Shown piece after piece: positions 34,012 through 43,671 of a stretch of 64,000 nt of DNA (position 1 is the stretch's first letter; each line of letters begins with the position of its first letter). Location: positions 248,001 through 312,000 of the forward strand of contig CAWKDK010000028.1 of assembly GCA_963848375.1 (NCBI GenBank). The letters are read 5' to 3'. The DNA comes from JAJPJE01 sp963848375 (GTDB taxonomy: Bacteria; Acidobacteriota; Terriglobia; Terriglobales; Acidobacteriaceae). Under the pieces are notes generated by a model. It was not told the DNA's origin and did no database searches. It worked only from the letters and a program-made list of their open reading frames with translations. The position numbers and the translations under genes were made by a program.

Positions 34012-35778
34012 ATGCGCCAACTGGCAGAGATTTGCGAACTCGTTGCCGCAACGACGAAGAAGAACGAAAAGGTTCGCATCGTCGCCGAATACTTCCGCTC
34101 GCAATCCGCCGGTGAAGCTGCCATTGCCTCCATCTTTCTTTCAGGTCGAACGTTTCCTGCGTACGAAGAAATCACGCTGCAGGTTGGTGGCACGATGCTG
34201 TGGCAAGTATTGCGGGAGATATCGCGCTTGTCGGAGAACGAAATAGCCGTCGCATATCGGCGATACGGAGACCTGGGTTCCGCGGCCTTCGACATTTTGC
34301 AATCCACCGCCCCTAAGCAGAGCACGCTGACATTGGAACAGGTTGAGCGTGAATTTCACCGTATCGCGGAAACACGCGGTGCGGCGTCCAAGGCGTCGTT
34401 CATTCGCCTGTTGCTCTCGAAAGCAACCGCGCTCGAGGCAAAGTACCTGGTGAAGATCATCAGCGGCGATCTTCGCATTGGATTGCGCGAAAGCCTGGTC
34501 GAAGAAGCGATCGCGAAAGCCTACGACGCTCCTTATCCCGACGTACAGCGCGCGAACATGTTGCTCGGCGATATCGCAGAAACCGTGAGGCTGGCTGCCG
34601 ATAACAAGTTAGCTGACGCGCGCATGCGCATGTTCCATCCCATCGGCTTCATGCTGGCGAGTCCGGTGCAGACGGCGGAAGATGCGTTCATCTACTTCGA
34701 GCACGCGCAGGTAGAAGACAAGTACGACGGCATTCGCGCGCAGGCTCACGTTGCGGATGGTGAGGCTCGCCTGTATTCGCGCACGCTCGACGAGATCACC
34801 GACGCGTTTCCAGAGCTGCCGGACGCGCTTGCCGCTTTTCCCGAAGACGTGATCCTCGATGGCGAAGTCCTCGCCTGGAGTCTCGAAGAAGGACGCGCGC
34901 TCCCGTTCTCGCAGTTGCAAAAACGCCTCGGTCGAAAGAAAGTTACGGCGAGCATGATGCGCGATGTTCCCGTCGCCTACGTTGTCTTCGACGTCCTCTA
35001 TGCCGATGGTGAACTCACCATCGATAAGACGCTTCGCGAACGCAGTACAGTGCTTGATGATTTGTTCCTGAAAGCTGCACAGTTTCCGAACAGCAGAGCG
35101 AAAGTGACGCGAGTGAGAACGCGCACTCCGCAAGGAACTTTGGCATTCGAACCCGAAATAATCGCCGAGCCAGGTGCGCCGACTCAGAGCCGGGTGATCC
35201 GCGCCCCATTGACGCGCGCAGACTCGGCCGCGCACCTTGCGCAGATCTTTGAAGAAGCCTTGGCACGCGGAAACGAAGGCCTGATGATCAAGGACCTGAA
35301 TTCCCCATACGCCCCAGGGCGCCGCGGGAAATCGTGGCTGAAGCTGAAACGTGAACTCGCAACCCTCGACGTGGTTGTCACCGCCGTCGAGTTCGGCCAC
35401 GGCAAACGAGCAGCAGTGCTTAGCGATTACACCTTCGCGGTGCGTGCGAGCGAAACCGACGATCGCCTGTTGAATGTAGGCAAGGCCTACTCGGGACTCA
35501 CCGACGTGGAAATCGCGCAAATGACCGAGTGGTTCCTCGAACACACGATAGATGACCAGGGATTCCGCCGAACCGTGGAACCGAAAATCGTTTTGGAAGT
35601 CGCTTTCAACGCAGTGATGAAATCGGATCGGCACGAAAGTGGCTTCGCGTTGAGATTTCCTCGAATCCTGCGACTTCGTCCCGACAAGACTCCAGCTCAG
35701 ATCGACACTCTCGAGCGCGTCGACGAGATCTACCACCGGCAGCTACTCTCATTTCCTGCAAAACGCCCTGGTGATTAG
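34012..35778 (+). CDS. ATP-dependent DNA ligase
   Basis: A 588-residue ligase of the archaeal/eukaryotic-type found in many bacteria in addition to NAD-dependent LigA. The N-terminal alpha-helical DNA-binding domain (about residues 1-190) is present. The adenylation motif is VEDKYDGIRAQ with the catalytic Lys. ILDGEVLAW is motif III/IIIa and GNEGLMIKDLNSPYAPGRRG with SWLKLKREL gives motifs IV and V. An OB-fold follows to the end. Seals nicks in duplex DNA using ATP. It follows a membrane-protein gene by 9 nt and precedes a PRC-barrel gene. No Ku gene is in the window, so an NHEJ role is not indicated here; stand-alone repair is likelier. Confidence 0.93.
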   Translation: MRQLAEICELVAATTKKNEKVRIVAEYFRSQSAGEAAIASIFLSGRTFPAYEEITLQVGGTMLWQVLREISRLSENEIAVAYRRYGDLGSAAFDILQSTAPKQSTLTLEQVEREFHRIAETRGAASKASFIRLLLSKATALEAKYLVKIISGDLRIGLRESLVEEAIAKAYDAPYPDVQRANMLLGDIAETVRLAADNKLADARMRMFHPIGFMLASPVQTAEDAFIYFEHAQVEDKYDGIRAQAHVADGEARLYSRTLDEITDAFPELPDALAAFPEDVILDGEVLAWSLEEGRALPFSQLQKRLGRKKVTASMMRDVPVAYVVFDVLYADGELTIDKTLRERSTVLDDLFLKAAQFPNSRAKVTRVRTRTPQGTLAFEPEIIAEPGAPTQSRVIRAPLTRADSAAHLAQIFEEALARGNEGLMIKDLNSPYAPGRRGKSWLKLKRELATLDVVVTAVEFGHGKRAAVLSDYTFAVRASETDDRLLNVGKAYSGLTDVEIAQMTEWFLEHTIDDQGFRRTVEPKIVLEVAFNAVMKSDRHESGFALRFPRILRLRPDKTPAQIDTLERVDEIYHRQLLSFPAKRPGD

Positions 35779-35844
35779 ACTTCTCCACCGGGTGAACCTG
35801 CATCACACAATTTGCGCTGCTTGATATCGCTAAATGGAGTTTCC

Positions 35845-36576
35845 ATGTCGCACTATTCCACTTTGCAGGACTTCCAGTTCGATGCCGATGTGAAAGATAT
35901 TAGAGGCGCGGCATTGTACGGAGCCGACCAAAGCAAGATTGGGAAAATTGCCGATGTCGTTTTCGATCACGACAACGGTACGATTCGCTACCTCGTTGCG
36001 GACATCGGCCACAGCCGCCGGGTTTTGCTGTCGCTGAACCACGTGTATCGCACCGCGATCGATGAAGACGCGTTTGAAACCGATCTTACAACCGCCGAAC
36101 TCGATCGCCTTCCGGCTTTCGATCAAAGAGTCCTGGATTCCGACCAAAGCTGGAAGAGCTACGAGCAGCTTCATCGCAGCGCGCTGGAAGAGCGCGACAA
36201 GGCTGCGATTCGCGAAGAAAAGAAAGACTGGATAGAAGATCCGGTGATGCATCAGAAAGGCTCGGACCGCATCATCACACCCGAGACAATACCTGCGGAT
36301 AACTCTGGCATAACGGAGACGCGGGCGAGCGCGGAAGCCATCCCGGCGTCTGAATTGTTCCCGGATCGACTGACCGACAAATTCACCAGCACCACTCCAA
36401 GCGGGGAAAAGCTGACACTGGTGCCCGAAGAATCAGCACGCATTCAGGACGCGGCTTATGGAACCGAAACGTTAGGTCCGCGCTGGGACGCTTTCGAAGA
36501 GAATCTGGTAGAGCATCTTCCGGAAATAAAAAGCCGCTGCAATGTTTGCACGGCCGGCCAGCGCAAAGTCGCCTAG
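35845..36576 (+). CDS. PRC-barrel domain protein
   Basis: About 243 residues. The first 80 residues (VKDIRGAALYGADQSKIGKI then ADVVFDHDNGTIRYLVADIG) are a PRC-barrel, the fold first seen in photosynthetic reaction-centre H and in RimM. The rest is charged, without a clear second domain, and ends in CNVCTAGQRKVA with two cysteines. I take the ATG at 35845, preceded by GGAG at 5 nt; an ATG at 35812 is in frame. These proteins are often linked to stress adaptation in soil bacteria, but no function is proven. A strong terminator follows. Confidence 0.8.
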   Translation: MSHYSTLQDFQFDADVKDIRGAALYGADQSKIGKIADVVFDHDNGTIRYLVADIGHSRRVLLSLNHVYRTAIDEDAFETDLTTAELDRLPAFDQRVLDSDQSWKSYEQLHRSALEERDKAAIREEKKDWIEDPVMHQKGSDRIITPETIPADNSGITETRASAEAIPASELFPDRLTDKFTSTTPSGEKLTLVPEESARIQDAAYGTETLGPRWDAFEENLVEHLPEIKSRCNVCTAGQRKVA

Positions 36577-36594
36577 CCTGAAATTGACGCCCGA

Positions 36595-36637
36595 AAATGA
36601 AAATGCCTCTCCTGGAGCGGAGAGGCATTTCTTATTT
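36595..36637 (+). terminator. Bidirectional intrinsic terminator
   Basis: AAATGCCTCTCC (36601-36612) pairs perfectly with GGAGAGGCATTT (36619-36630): a 12-bp stem with a 6-nt loop, followed by CTTATTTTTG and preceded by an A-rich stretch. It sits between convergent genes and can serve both strands. Best intrinsic terminator in the window. Confidence 0.92.
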
Positions 36638-36650
36638 TTGCCGCACTTCT

Positions 36651-36893
36651 TTATGAATGGGATGCCTTATCGTCCTTCAGCCACTCACGAGTATTCTTCG
36701 CATAAATAGCAAGGCAGATGATGTTAGCCGGAATAAGTCCGCTCAAGCCGGATTGATGAGCGATGTAGAGCAGCACGAAACAATTAACGGCTGCCAGTAT
36801 CCATCCCCACCACAACTGACGACCTACGACGATCATAGAGCTGACGGTAAGAAGACTGCTGAACCAATCGAGTTTCACTAGGGGTACCTGCAA
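36651..36893 (-). CDS. Small three-helix membrane protein
   Basis: An 80-residue protein with three hydrophobic segments (LDWFSSLLTVSSMIVVG, WGWILAAVNCFVLLYIA, LIPANIICLAIYAKN). The W-W-G-W and N-C-F spacing resembles half of a PnuC/SWEET-like nicotinamide-riboside transporter, so it may be a small relative, but that is inference. The sequence is clean and ends at a strong terminator, supporting a real gene. The 164-nt gap after it (36894-37057) contains nothing recognisable. Confidence 0.6.
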   Translation of the reverse strand: MQVPLVKLDWFSSLLTVSSMIVVGRQLWWGWILAAVNCFVLLYIAHQSGLSGLIPANIICLAIYAKNTREWLKDDKASHS

Positions 36894-37057
36894 AAAGAGC
36901 GAGCGTGCCGAGCTAAGGTGCTATCGGCTTCCGCCACGATCATTTTTCAGCAGTTTGCCCCAGAAAGTAAATCCGGCAAAACACCGGGAGGGAAAGCCGT
37001 TACTTGACCTACTGTAATCAGGTGAGTGCCTCAGATCACAGCGCCCGAAACCGCGCA

Positions 37058-39790
37058 CTACTCCAGCAGGTCGCCTTTGATGAGCTTTTGTCCGCCCATG
37101 GCAGCATAGAAAGCCCAAATCGTCAGTGCCAGCACAATTGCCGGCACCATCAACGTCGTGGTTGCGTACCAGCGCGAGAAGTCCGAAGTCATTGGGACGT
37201 TTCCCAGGCTATCCGTAACGAAAACTGCAACTGCAAGTGTGACCAGGCCGAAGCGCACGATCGAGAACGCGGCAATACCGTAAATCAGAACCTCGGTTAG
37301 CAATCTCGATTCCAGGATGCTTGCTTCCCAGGACCTTGAGGACCGTCCAGATAGCAACGAAGGCCGCTGCCGCGATCCACTGATTTCGAAACACGATCCG
37401 CAGCACCAGCAGCATCGCGAAGAACAGCAGCGTTGCCTGAATCGCACTGGGAATCCGGAACAAGGTTGCTCCCACGGCCATCCGTCCTCCGATTAGGTAA
37501 TCGGTCGATGGGAATGAAAACGGCTCGCCGAGGCGCAGAAGAAGTTCGTTGGCGCTCTCGAAAATCACGATCCACGATAGCCCGAGGAGCACGCCAATCA
37601 GTACGTCGCGGCCTACCAGCGGATCGCGTATTTTGCCCGTCAGGATGCGCGACCACGAAATGATCGTCTGCGGCCAGAACTTCCGGACATATGGCTCAAG
37701 TGCCATATAGAGCGTCCAGACCATTGCCGCCATAAACAGGCTGGAACTCACGGCCAGAATCAGCATTCCGACTGTTCCCACCGCAGGCACGAAATGCTCG
37801 TAGCAGACCCATAGCAGCATCTGCAGTACAAAGACAACGAGCGCAATTCGGAAGGAGCCCTGCCGATCCCCTTTGCCGCGTCGATAATTCAATCTCGCTA
37901 GCAATCCGGCTGCGGCCAGTAAGAACAGAAAGATGATGATGAAGACGATCTGCCGGGCCTTATCGCCCGGTGCGTAGTTGAAAGGCTGCATGCGATACGC
38001 ATGTGTCCAATCGCCAATCGTGTTGAAGAACACAGGTTTGCCGCGCCAAGCTGCAGCCTCGACCCGCAGCGGACGATTCGAGCCTGGCCATGTGCCCGTC
38101 CACGCCGCGCGAGTGTCGGAATTCGCCAGAGACGACCATTGCGGTTCCGTCGGCTGCAACTTCGAAGGATCCAGTCCAGCCATCTCGAACAGCGGAGACC
38201 AGTCCACAACCTTCGTGGTCGCCGGCGAGGTATCGAGCTCGGGAGGAATTGCATGGAATCCGATCAAGTGGCCCTGTGGATCGAGCCATATCGTCATCAT
38301 GCCGGAGATTGTTGGTCGCGGATCGTCCGAGGTAACGATGCCGGGCGTGAAGTTCAGATCGATAATCCGACGGTACCATGTAACGCGGACTGGTCCGGTA
38401 GTAATAGAGGAGCGGTGTCGGACGTTGCGCGTAGATCTGCGTCCATTGTGCCCGCGGTTTATCGTGATCGCCTGCATAAAGGAGCAAATCGTGATCCTCT
38501 GTGAGGTCAGAAGCGTGGTCCACAGTTCGCGGATCGTAGCCGAGTCGGGAGATAACATCGCGCGCCTTTGCGGAGAGCGCTTCGGGCGGCAATTCCAGCA
38601 CCATCTTCTCAAAGGCGTTCGAGGCAATCAGCAGCCAAACACTCACGCCCAGCCCAACAATCGCCAGTGCGAGGCAAATTACCGCGTAGAGCGGCTTCAT
38701 CCCTTCGGTCTCGCCGGCGGCCGCGACCATCTGCGGCGAAGGAGTTTCGCCAGCCGCTAGTGCCGCGGCCAATGGATCTCCGCCGGGCAGCGCTGCCGCA
38801 ATCGTTAGCACGTTGGGAGGCCGATTGGCTGGTTCCAATTCCAGGCAGCGCAGGATCACGCGTTCCACCAGCGGATCGATATCTTTCACGATCGATGACG
38901 GACGGCTTACGGCGGTCGCCGCGTTACGCGTCTTGATCAGATCCGCAAGGTTGTCCGCGCTGTACGCGCTCTTGCCAGTGAAGATCTCGTAGAGCACCAG
39001 TCCCAAGCGAGTAGATGTCGCTTTTCTCAGTGACTTCTTTTCCTGCCAGTTGCTCCGGCGCCATGAATGCCGGTGTTCCGCTCCGGACGTCGGCGCCGCT
39101 TATCTGATCGACGAAAGCGGCCAGCCCAAAGTCCATCACCATGACCTGCCCGCGCCCGTCGAGCATGATGTTGGCGGGCTTCAGGTCGCGATGCAGTACG
39201 CCCTTGGCGTGCGCAGCCGCCAGTCCGGCACACAACTGGCGTGCGATCTCCAGCCCTTTGTCGCTGGGAAGTCGTCCAATTCGGCGCAGCAGCGATGCCA
39301 GATCTTCACCATCGATGTACTCCATCGTGTAGAAGGTGAAGCCGTCGACTTCGCCCACGTCGTACACGCGGCACACGTTCGGATGGGAAACTTTGCGCGA
39401 AATTCGCACTTCGGTGCGGAATCGTTCCAGTAGTTCGGAGTCGGTGCTGGCCTCTTCTGGCAGGAACTTCAGGGCAACCGGCTGGCCCAGGGTCAGATCA
39501 TCGGCCCGGTAGACTTCGCCCATCCCGCCTTTGCCCAGCAGGGAGATGATTCGATAACGCTCGCTGAGAATGGTTCCGGGAAGGAAACGGCCCTCGCCGT
39601 GGACGCTGCTAGGACTTCTGCCAGAGCTGGAAGCTGGGCGTCCCGAACGCGGTCGAGGCGATGCCGCAATCGTCGCGGCTTCGCTCGAGATAACGGTGGC
39701 CACGTCATCTGACGGAACGGCCGTGCCGCAAGTCGAACAGAATCGGCTCTCTGCCGCGATCTGCGAACCACACGAATGACATGTAGGCAT
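37058..39790 (-). CDS. Zinc-ribbon membrane Ser/Thr protein kinase, three frameshifts
   Basis: Restored length is about 910 residues. The N-terminus MPTCHSCGSQIAAESRFCST is a zinc ribbon. The kinase domain (about residues 75-340) shows LGKGGMGEVYRADD, PVALKFLPEE with the ATP-binding Lys, VLHRDLKPANIML, MDFGLAAFVD and SGTPAFMAPEQLAGKE. Then come one TM helix, about 200 periplasmic residues and about eight TM helices at the C-terminus. The frame breaks at 39001 (one extra base, just after the kinase core), near 38388-38398 (one extra base) and at 37312-37313 (one extra base). The three pieces join into one coherent protein. It phosphorylates Ser/Thr in the cytoplasm in response to an unknown signal. 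The SpoIIE-type phosphatase gene lies upstream on the same strand. Confidence 0.85.
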
Positions 39791-39939
39791 AGTTCAGTCC
39801 TGCTGCTTATCTGCTGGAAGTTTACGCGAGAATCGGGCGAAACGGAAGCCGTACGGATCGGGCGTCCCAACTCACTTCTCAGTGAGCCCAGGTCTGAGTT
39901 TTCAATTCGCATTACCGATTACGAATTACCGATACCCCT

Positions 39940-41019
39940 TTACGTCCTGCGGATCAGGAACACCGTCTTGTCGTCGATGCGATCGGCTTCGCCGGACTCA
40001 CGCAAGCGCAAGTCCTGTTCGACAGCGTAGGCCAGAACGGCATTGCAGATGTCCTTGGCCGGCAGATTCTTATGCTGGTCGATCACTTTCTGAATCGCGA
40101 TCCTGTCTTCTTCGTCGCTGCCGTCGTACACACCATCGGTGTATAGGAACAGGATGTCGCCGTGGTTCATCAACGTGATCTGGGCCACGTCCGATTCATC
40201 CATCTGCCGCTTGCGCACCTTCATGGAGAAATACTTGTTCCGGTCCGGATGATCTTCGGGGATCTCCAACCCGAGCGCGAGGAACTGCACCATGCTCTCC
40301 TCGTCAATGTCCATGAAGCGTCCAAATTCCGCCGAGAAGACCAGCGGTGGCGGATGACCGAAGTTCACGAAGCGGAAAATACCTTCCGGCTGAATCTCGC
40401 CATAAACCATGGTGGCGATTTCGCGCTTGGTATTGTCCGTGCGGCCCAGTGCATTGCGCGCCGTCACCGATTGCGCCAGCCGCAAGTTGATCTTCTCGAA
40501 AAGCTCGGTGCTGGTCTTGCCCTTCTGGTCGAGTTCCGACAGCATGAACGCATGGAACGTGTCGTGGACCGTTGAGGCAATCTTGGCAGCAATCAGGTCG
40601 TGGCCCTGCGCATCCACCAGCAGCACGCCCGCCGTGGTGTAAAGCTCGTGCAGATTCTCGGCGATTTCCAGCTGCTCGGAACTCTTTGCTTTTCGATACG
40701 CGATGCCATCTGCCGGACTGTAATCCGGGCGCGATTCCATCCACCGCACATGATGGTCCACGGCGTTGCGCGGGCTAGCGCCATCCGGCAATGGTTCCAG
40801 GTCTTCCTTGGCCAGGCGCAGCGCGCGAGCGATGCGGGCGTCGATGTTGTATCGCTGCTGAAAATTAATGTATTCAAACAGATCCCCGCCTACGCTTGCC
40901 GCCGGGATCGAGTTCCCGTACATCTCGATACCCGGCAATTGCGGGATCGCGCCCTCTACCGGCATCAGGCGCTTGCGGAGATATTCATCAATGCTGAAAT
41001 CCAGGGACGGCAAAACCAT
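39940..41019 (-). CDS. SpoIIE-type PP2C serine phosphatase
   Basis: A 359-residue PPM-family phosphatase. The metal-binding motifs are SVGGDLFEY, LVDAQGHDLIAAKIA, FVNFGHPPPLVFS, FLYTDGVYDGSDEED and RIDDKTVFLI, in the order expected for SpoIIE/RsbU. An insert of about 80 residues between the first and second motifs is unusual, and there is no recognisable PAS, GAF or HAMP sensor. It should dephosphorylate a Ser/Thr on an anti-sigma antagonist or a kinase substrate, needing two Mn or Mg ions. It lies 150 nt upstream of the kinase gene on the same strand, so the pair may work on the same targets. Confidence 0.9.
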   Translation of the reverse strand: MVLPSLDFSIDEYLRKRLMPVEGAIPQLPGIEMYGNSIPAASVGGDLFEYINFQQRYNIDARIARALRLAKEDLEPLPDGASPRNAVDHHVRWMESRPDYSPADGIAYRKAKSSEQLEIAENLHELYTTAGVLLVDAQGHDLIAAKIASTVHDTFHAFMLSELDQKGKTSTELFEKINLRLAQSVTARNALGRTDNTKREIATMVYGEIQPEGIFRFVNFGHPPPLVFSAEFGRFMDIDEESMVQFLALGLEIPEDHPDRNKYFSMKVRKRQMDESDVAQITLMNHGDILFLYTDGVYDGSDEEDRIAIQKVIDQHKNLPAKDICNAVLAYAVEQDLRLRESGEADRIDDKTVFLIRRT

Positions 41020-41294
41020 GAAAGATATATTTCCAGAAGAATTTTAGGCACGCGCTCGCCGTCAACGAGCCAAGACAGACTATACGGGAACAGGCCGGAC
41101 TAGCGCCATCCTGCGCTAAGGCATTCCGGTCATTTTCGAGAGCAGTCTTCCCGATTCCCAAGGGAGGAATTTATGGAGCCACTCTCCCCAAGCGGGCGCC
41201 TGGATCGGGGAGATCCGTGACAAACTCACACTGACCCTCGCCACAAACGCTCCGTTGCGCTATCCTCTCGCGCGAGACTTCCAGGCAGGCGAAT

Positions 41295-42632
41295 ATGCGC
41301 AAAGCAATCTGTGTATTTCTCCTACTCGCGTGCTGCATCCCGATTTTCTGTGCAGCCGAGCAGGCGGCCGCAACTCAGGCTACGGTGACGCAAACACCGG
41401 CGCAGCCAACTGCCGCAACTGGCGCTCCCGCTCAGCGCATTACCGCCTATACACTCCCGCCAGATCTGTACCGGAAGGCGCGTAACCTGAACCGAATGCG
41501 TTTCGGTTATCGCGTCTTCAGTATCTTCTACAGCATCTTCGTACTCTGGCTGGTGCTGCGAACCAAATGGTCCGCAAGATTCCGCGACTGGGCCGAAGCG
41601 TCCACCGGAAGGCGTTTCCTACAGGCGCTCATCTACACAGCGCTATTTGCGCTTACCATGGCAATTCTGCAGCTGCCCTTCGACATTCTCGAGGAATACG
41701 TCGGCAAGCTCTACCACATTTCGGTACAGGGATGGCCTTCATGGGCCGCTGACTGGGCCAAAGCGCAGGCGCTGCTCATCGTGATTGGCACCATCCTTGT
41801 CTGGATTCTCTACGCCGTTATTCGACGCAGTCCGCAACGCTGGTGGCTCTATTTCTGGTTGATCTCGCTTCCGATTCTGCTCTTCATCTTTTTCATCTCG
41901 CCCTTCGTTATCGATCCCCTGTTCAACAAGTTCGAGCCGCTCTCCACAAAAGCTCCCCAGTTGATCCCTGCGCTCCAGCGCGTCACCATTCGCGCCGGGC
42001 AGGAGATTCCACCCGAGCGCATGTTCTGGATGAAAGCCAGCGACAAGACGAACTTCACTAACGCCTACGTAACCGGCTTCGGAGCCTCCAAGCGCATCGT
42101 GATTTGGGACACGACGATTCAGAAGGAAACACCCGATGAAGTCGTCTTCGACTTCGGTCATGAGTTGGGACACTACGTGCTTGGCCATGTCTGGAAAGAA
42201 TTGGTGTTTACCGCGGTACTTTTCTTCTTGCTGATCTATGCCGGCTATCGCTCCATCGGATGGCTGCTCGCGCGGTACGGGGCGCGCTGGGGTATCCGCG
42301 GACTGGACGATTGGGCTTCACTTCCGGCGCTTCTTCTAATTCTCACTGTCTTCGGATTTGTCGCCAACGTCGCCGGAAACACGCTAAGCCGCTACTTCGA
42401 AAACCAGGCCGATGTCTATGCCCTCGAGGTGACGCACGGCATCATGCCCGACCCAGGACAGGCAGCGGCACACGATTTCCAGGTCACCGGAGAGATTGGC
42501 CTCGGTGATCCTGAGCCGAATCCGGTGAACGTATTCCTTTTTTATGATCATCCATCGTACCCGGATCGCGTGCACCAGTTCGTCACCTACGATCCTTGGG
42601 GAGAAGGGAAAGAGCCGCAATTCGTGAAGTGA
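41295..42632 (+). CDS. M48-family membrane zinc metallopeptidase (Ste24/HtpX-like)
   Basis: A 445-residue protein. A signal-like N-terminus is followed by a Thr/Ala/Pro linker, several membrane helices and the catalytic region FDFGHELGHYVLGHVWKEL with the HExxH zinc motif (HELGH). The second zinc ligand Glu lies in RYFENQADVYALEV. The order TM bundle-HExxH-TM-ExxxD matches CAAX-prenyl-protease (Ste24) type M48A rather than compact HtpX. It degrades or processes membrane proteins. Divergent from the SpoIIE phosphatase. The 275-nt gap before it contains only a possible 15-codon ORF at 41173-41220. Confidence 0.9.
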   Translation: MRKAICVFLLLACCIPIFCAAEQAAATQATVTQTPAQPTAATGAPAQRITAYTLPPDLYRKARNLNRMRFGYRVFSIFYSIFVLWLVLRTKWSARFRDWAEASTGRRFLQALIYTALFALTMAILQLPFDILEEYVGKLYHISVQGWPSWAADWAKAQALLIVIGTILVWILYAVIRRSPQRWWLYFWLISLPILLFIFFISPFVIDPLFNKFEPLSTKAPQLIPALQRVTIRAGQEIPPERMFWMKASDKTNFTNAYVTGFGASKRIVIWDTTIQKETPDEVVFDFGHELGHYVLGHVWKELVFTAVLFFLLIYAGYRSIGWLLARYGARWGIRGLDDWASLPALLLILTVFGFVANVAGNTLSRYFENQADVYALEVTHGIMPDPGQAAAHDFQVTGEIGLGDPEPNPVNVFLFYDHPSYPDRVHQFVTYDPWGEGKEPQFVK

Positions 42633-42761
42633 ATTGTGAGCTCGCCGATGCATCCCTGATCTCGAGGGGCGCGTTCTAGCCGCCGCATCTCGCGAGCATC
42701 CCATCGCGCAAGCGTCCACTCCTATAGCCCAGCACTGCGCCGTTTCTGCCGTGGGGGCCCC

Positions 42762-43670
42762 ATGACATCTGCCTGGGAACTAGGAGGACTATCGAAAGGG
42801 GAACTTACCAAGCGCGTTTGGCGGGGCATCAACGATGACGATGTACTCGGCCGCGCAGCTCAACTTGCCTATAACTTCCTGTTCGCAATTTTTCCTGGAC
42901 TACTCTTCCTCACCGCGCTTTTGGGAATGCTAGCCGGGCCCGGTTCGCAATTGCGCGAATCGTTGCTGAAATACCTCGGCACAACCATGCCCAGCGCAGC
43001 TTACGGCCTCGTTGAAAAGACTCTGCAGGAAACTTCACGCGCCAGTAGCGGTGGAAAACTCGCTTTGGGATTAATCCTGGCACTCTGGTCGGCATCGGCT
43101 GGAATGGCCGCACTCCAGGACACCCTGAACGCCGTCTACGGAGTCAAAGAGGCCCGTCCGCTCTGGAAAGCTCGCGGATTGGCGATCGTACTTACCACCC
43201 TGTGCTCGCTGCTGGTGCTGGTTACCCTCGCCATCATTCTTTACGGTAACCAGGCAGCGAACTTCGTCTCCGCTCACCTGGGACTCGGACCGGTGATCAC
43301 GTGGACGTGGAAGATCGTGCAATGGCCCATCGCCTTCTTCTTTCTCGCGCTCGTGTTCGCGATCATTTACTACGCCGCGCCCGACGTGGAGCAACGCCAC
43401 TGGCAATGGATCTCACCTGGCGCCGTGGTTGGGATTTTGCTATGGCTCGCGGTCTCTTTCGGATTCCGTGTCTACCTCCATTTCTTCAACTCCTATAGCG
43501 CCACGTACGGAGCGTTGGGAGCCGTAATCATTCTTCTTTTATGGTTCTATATGACCGGAGCCGCGATTCTCGCGGGCGCCGAGGTGAATGTGGAAATTGA
43601 AAATGCCGCCGCCAAACGAGGAGAGCCGGAAGCCAAACACAAAGGAGAGAAAAGACCGCAAGCGGCTTAG
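42762..43670 (+). CDS. YihY/UPF0761-family inner-membrane protein
   Basis: A 302-residue polytopic membrane protein. AAQLAYNFLFAIFPGLLFLT, ALWSASAGMAALQDTLNAVY, SYSATYGALGAVIILLLWFY and MTGAAILAGAEVNVEIE are the family's conserved blocks, covering six helices. The family was once called ribonuclease BN by mistake; its real function is unknown, perhaps transport. The C-terminal tail is charged and disordered. It is convergent with the PLC-like gene, with 1 nt between their stops. Confidence 0.88.
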   Translation: MTSAWELGGLSKGELTKRVWRGINDDDVLGRAAQLAYNFLFAIFPGLLFLTALLGMLAGPGSQLRESLLKYLGTTMPSAAYGLVEKTLQETSRASSGGKLALGLILALWSASAGMAALQDTLNAVYGVKEARPLWKARGLAIVLTTLCSLLVLVTLAIILYGNQAANFVSAHLGLGPVITWTWKIVQWPIAFFFLALVFAIIYYAAPDVEQRHWQWISPGAVVGILLWLAVSFGFRVYLHFFNSYSATYGALGAVIILLLWFYMTGAAILAGAEVNVEIENAAAKRGEPEAKHKGEKRPQAA

Positions 43671-43671
43671 C

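Noticed and set aside
34609..35736. 375-codon minus-strand ORF opposite the DNA ligase gene
   Set aside because: Antisense shadow of a clear ligase with all nucleotidyltransferase motifs.
34012..35778. NHEJ (Ku/LigD) locus
   Set aside because: The ligase lacks LigD polymerase and phosphoesterase domains and no Ku gene is present in the window.
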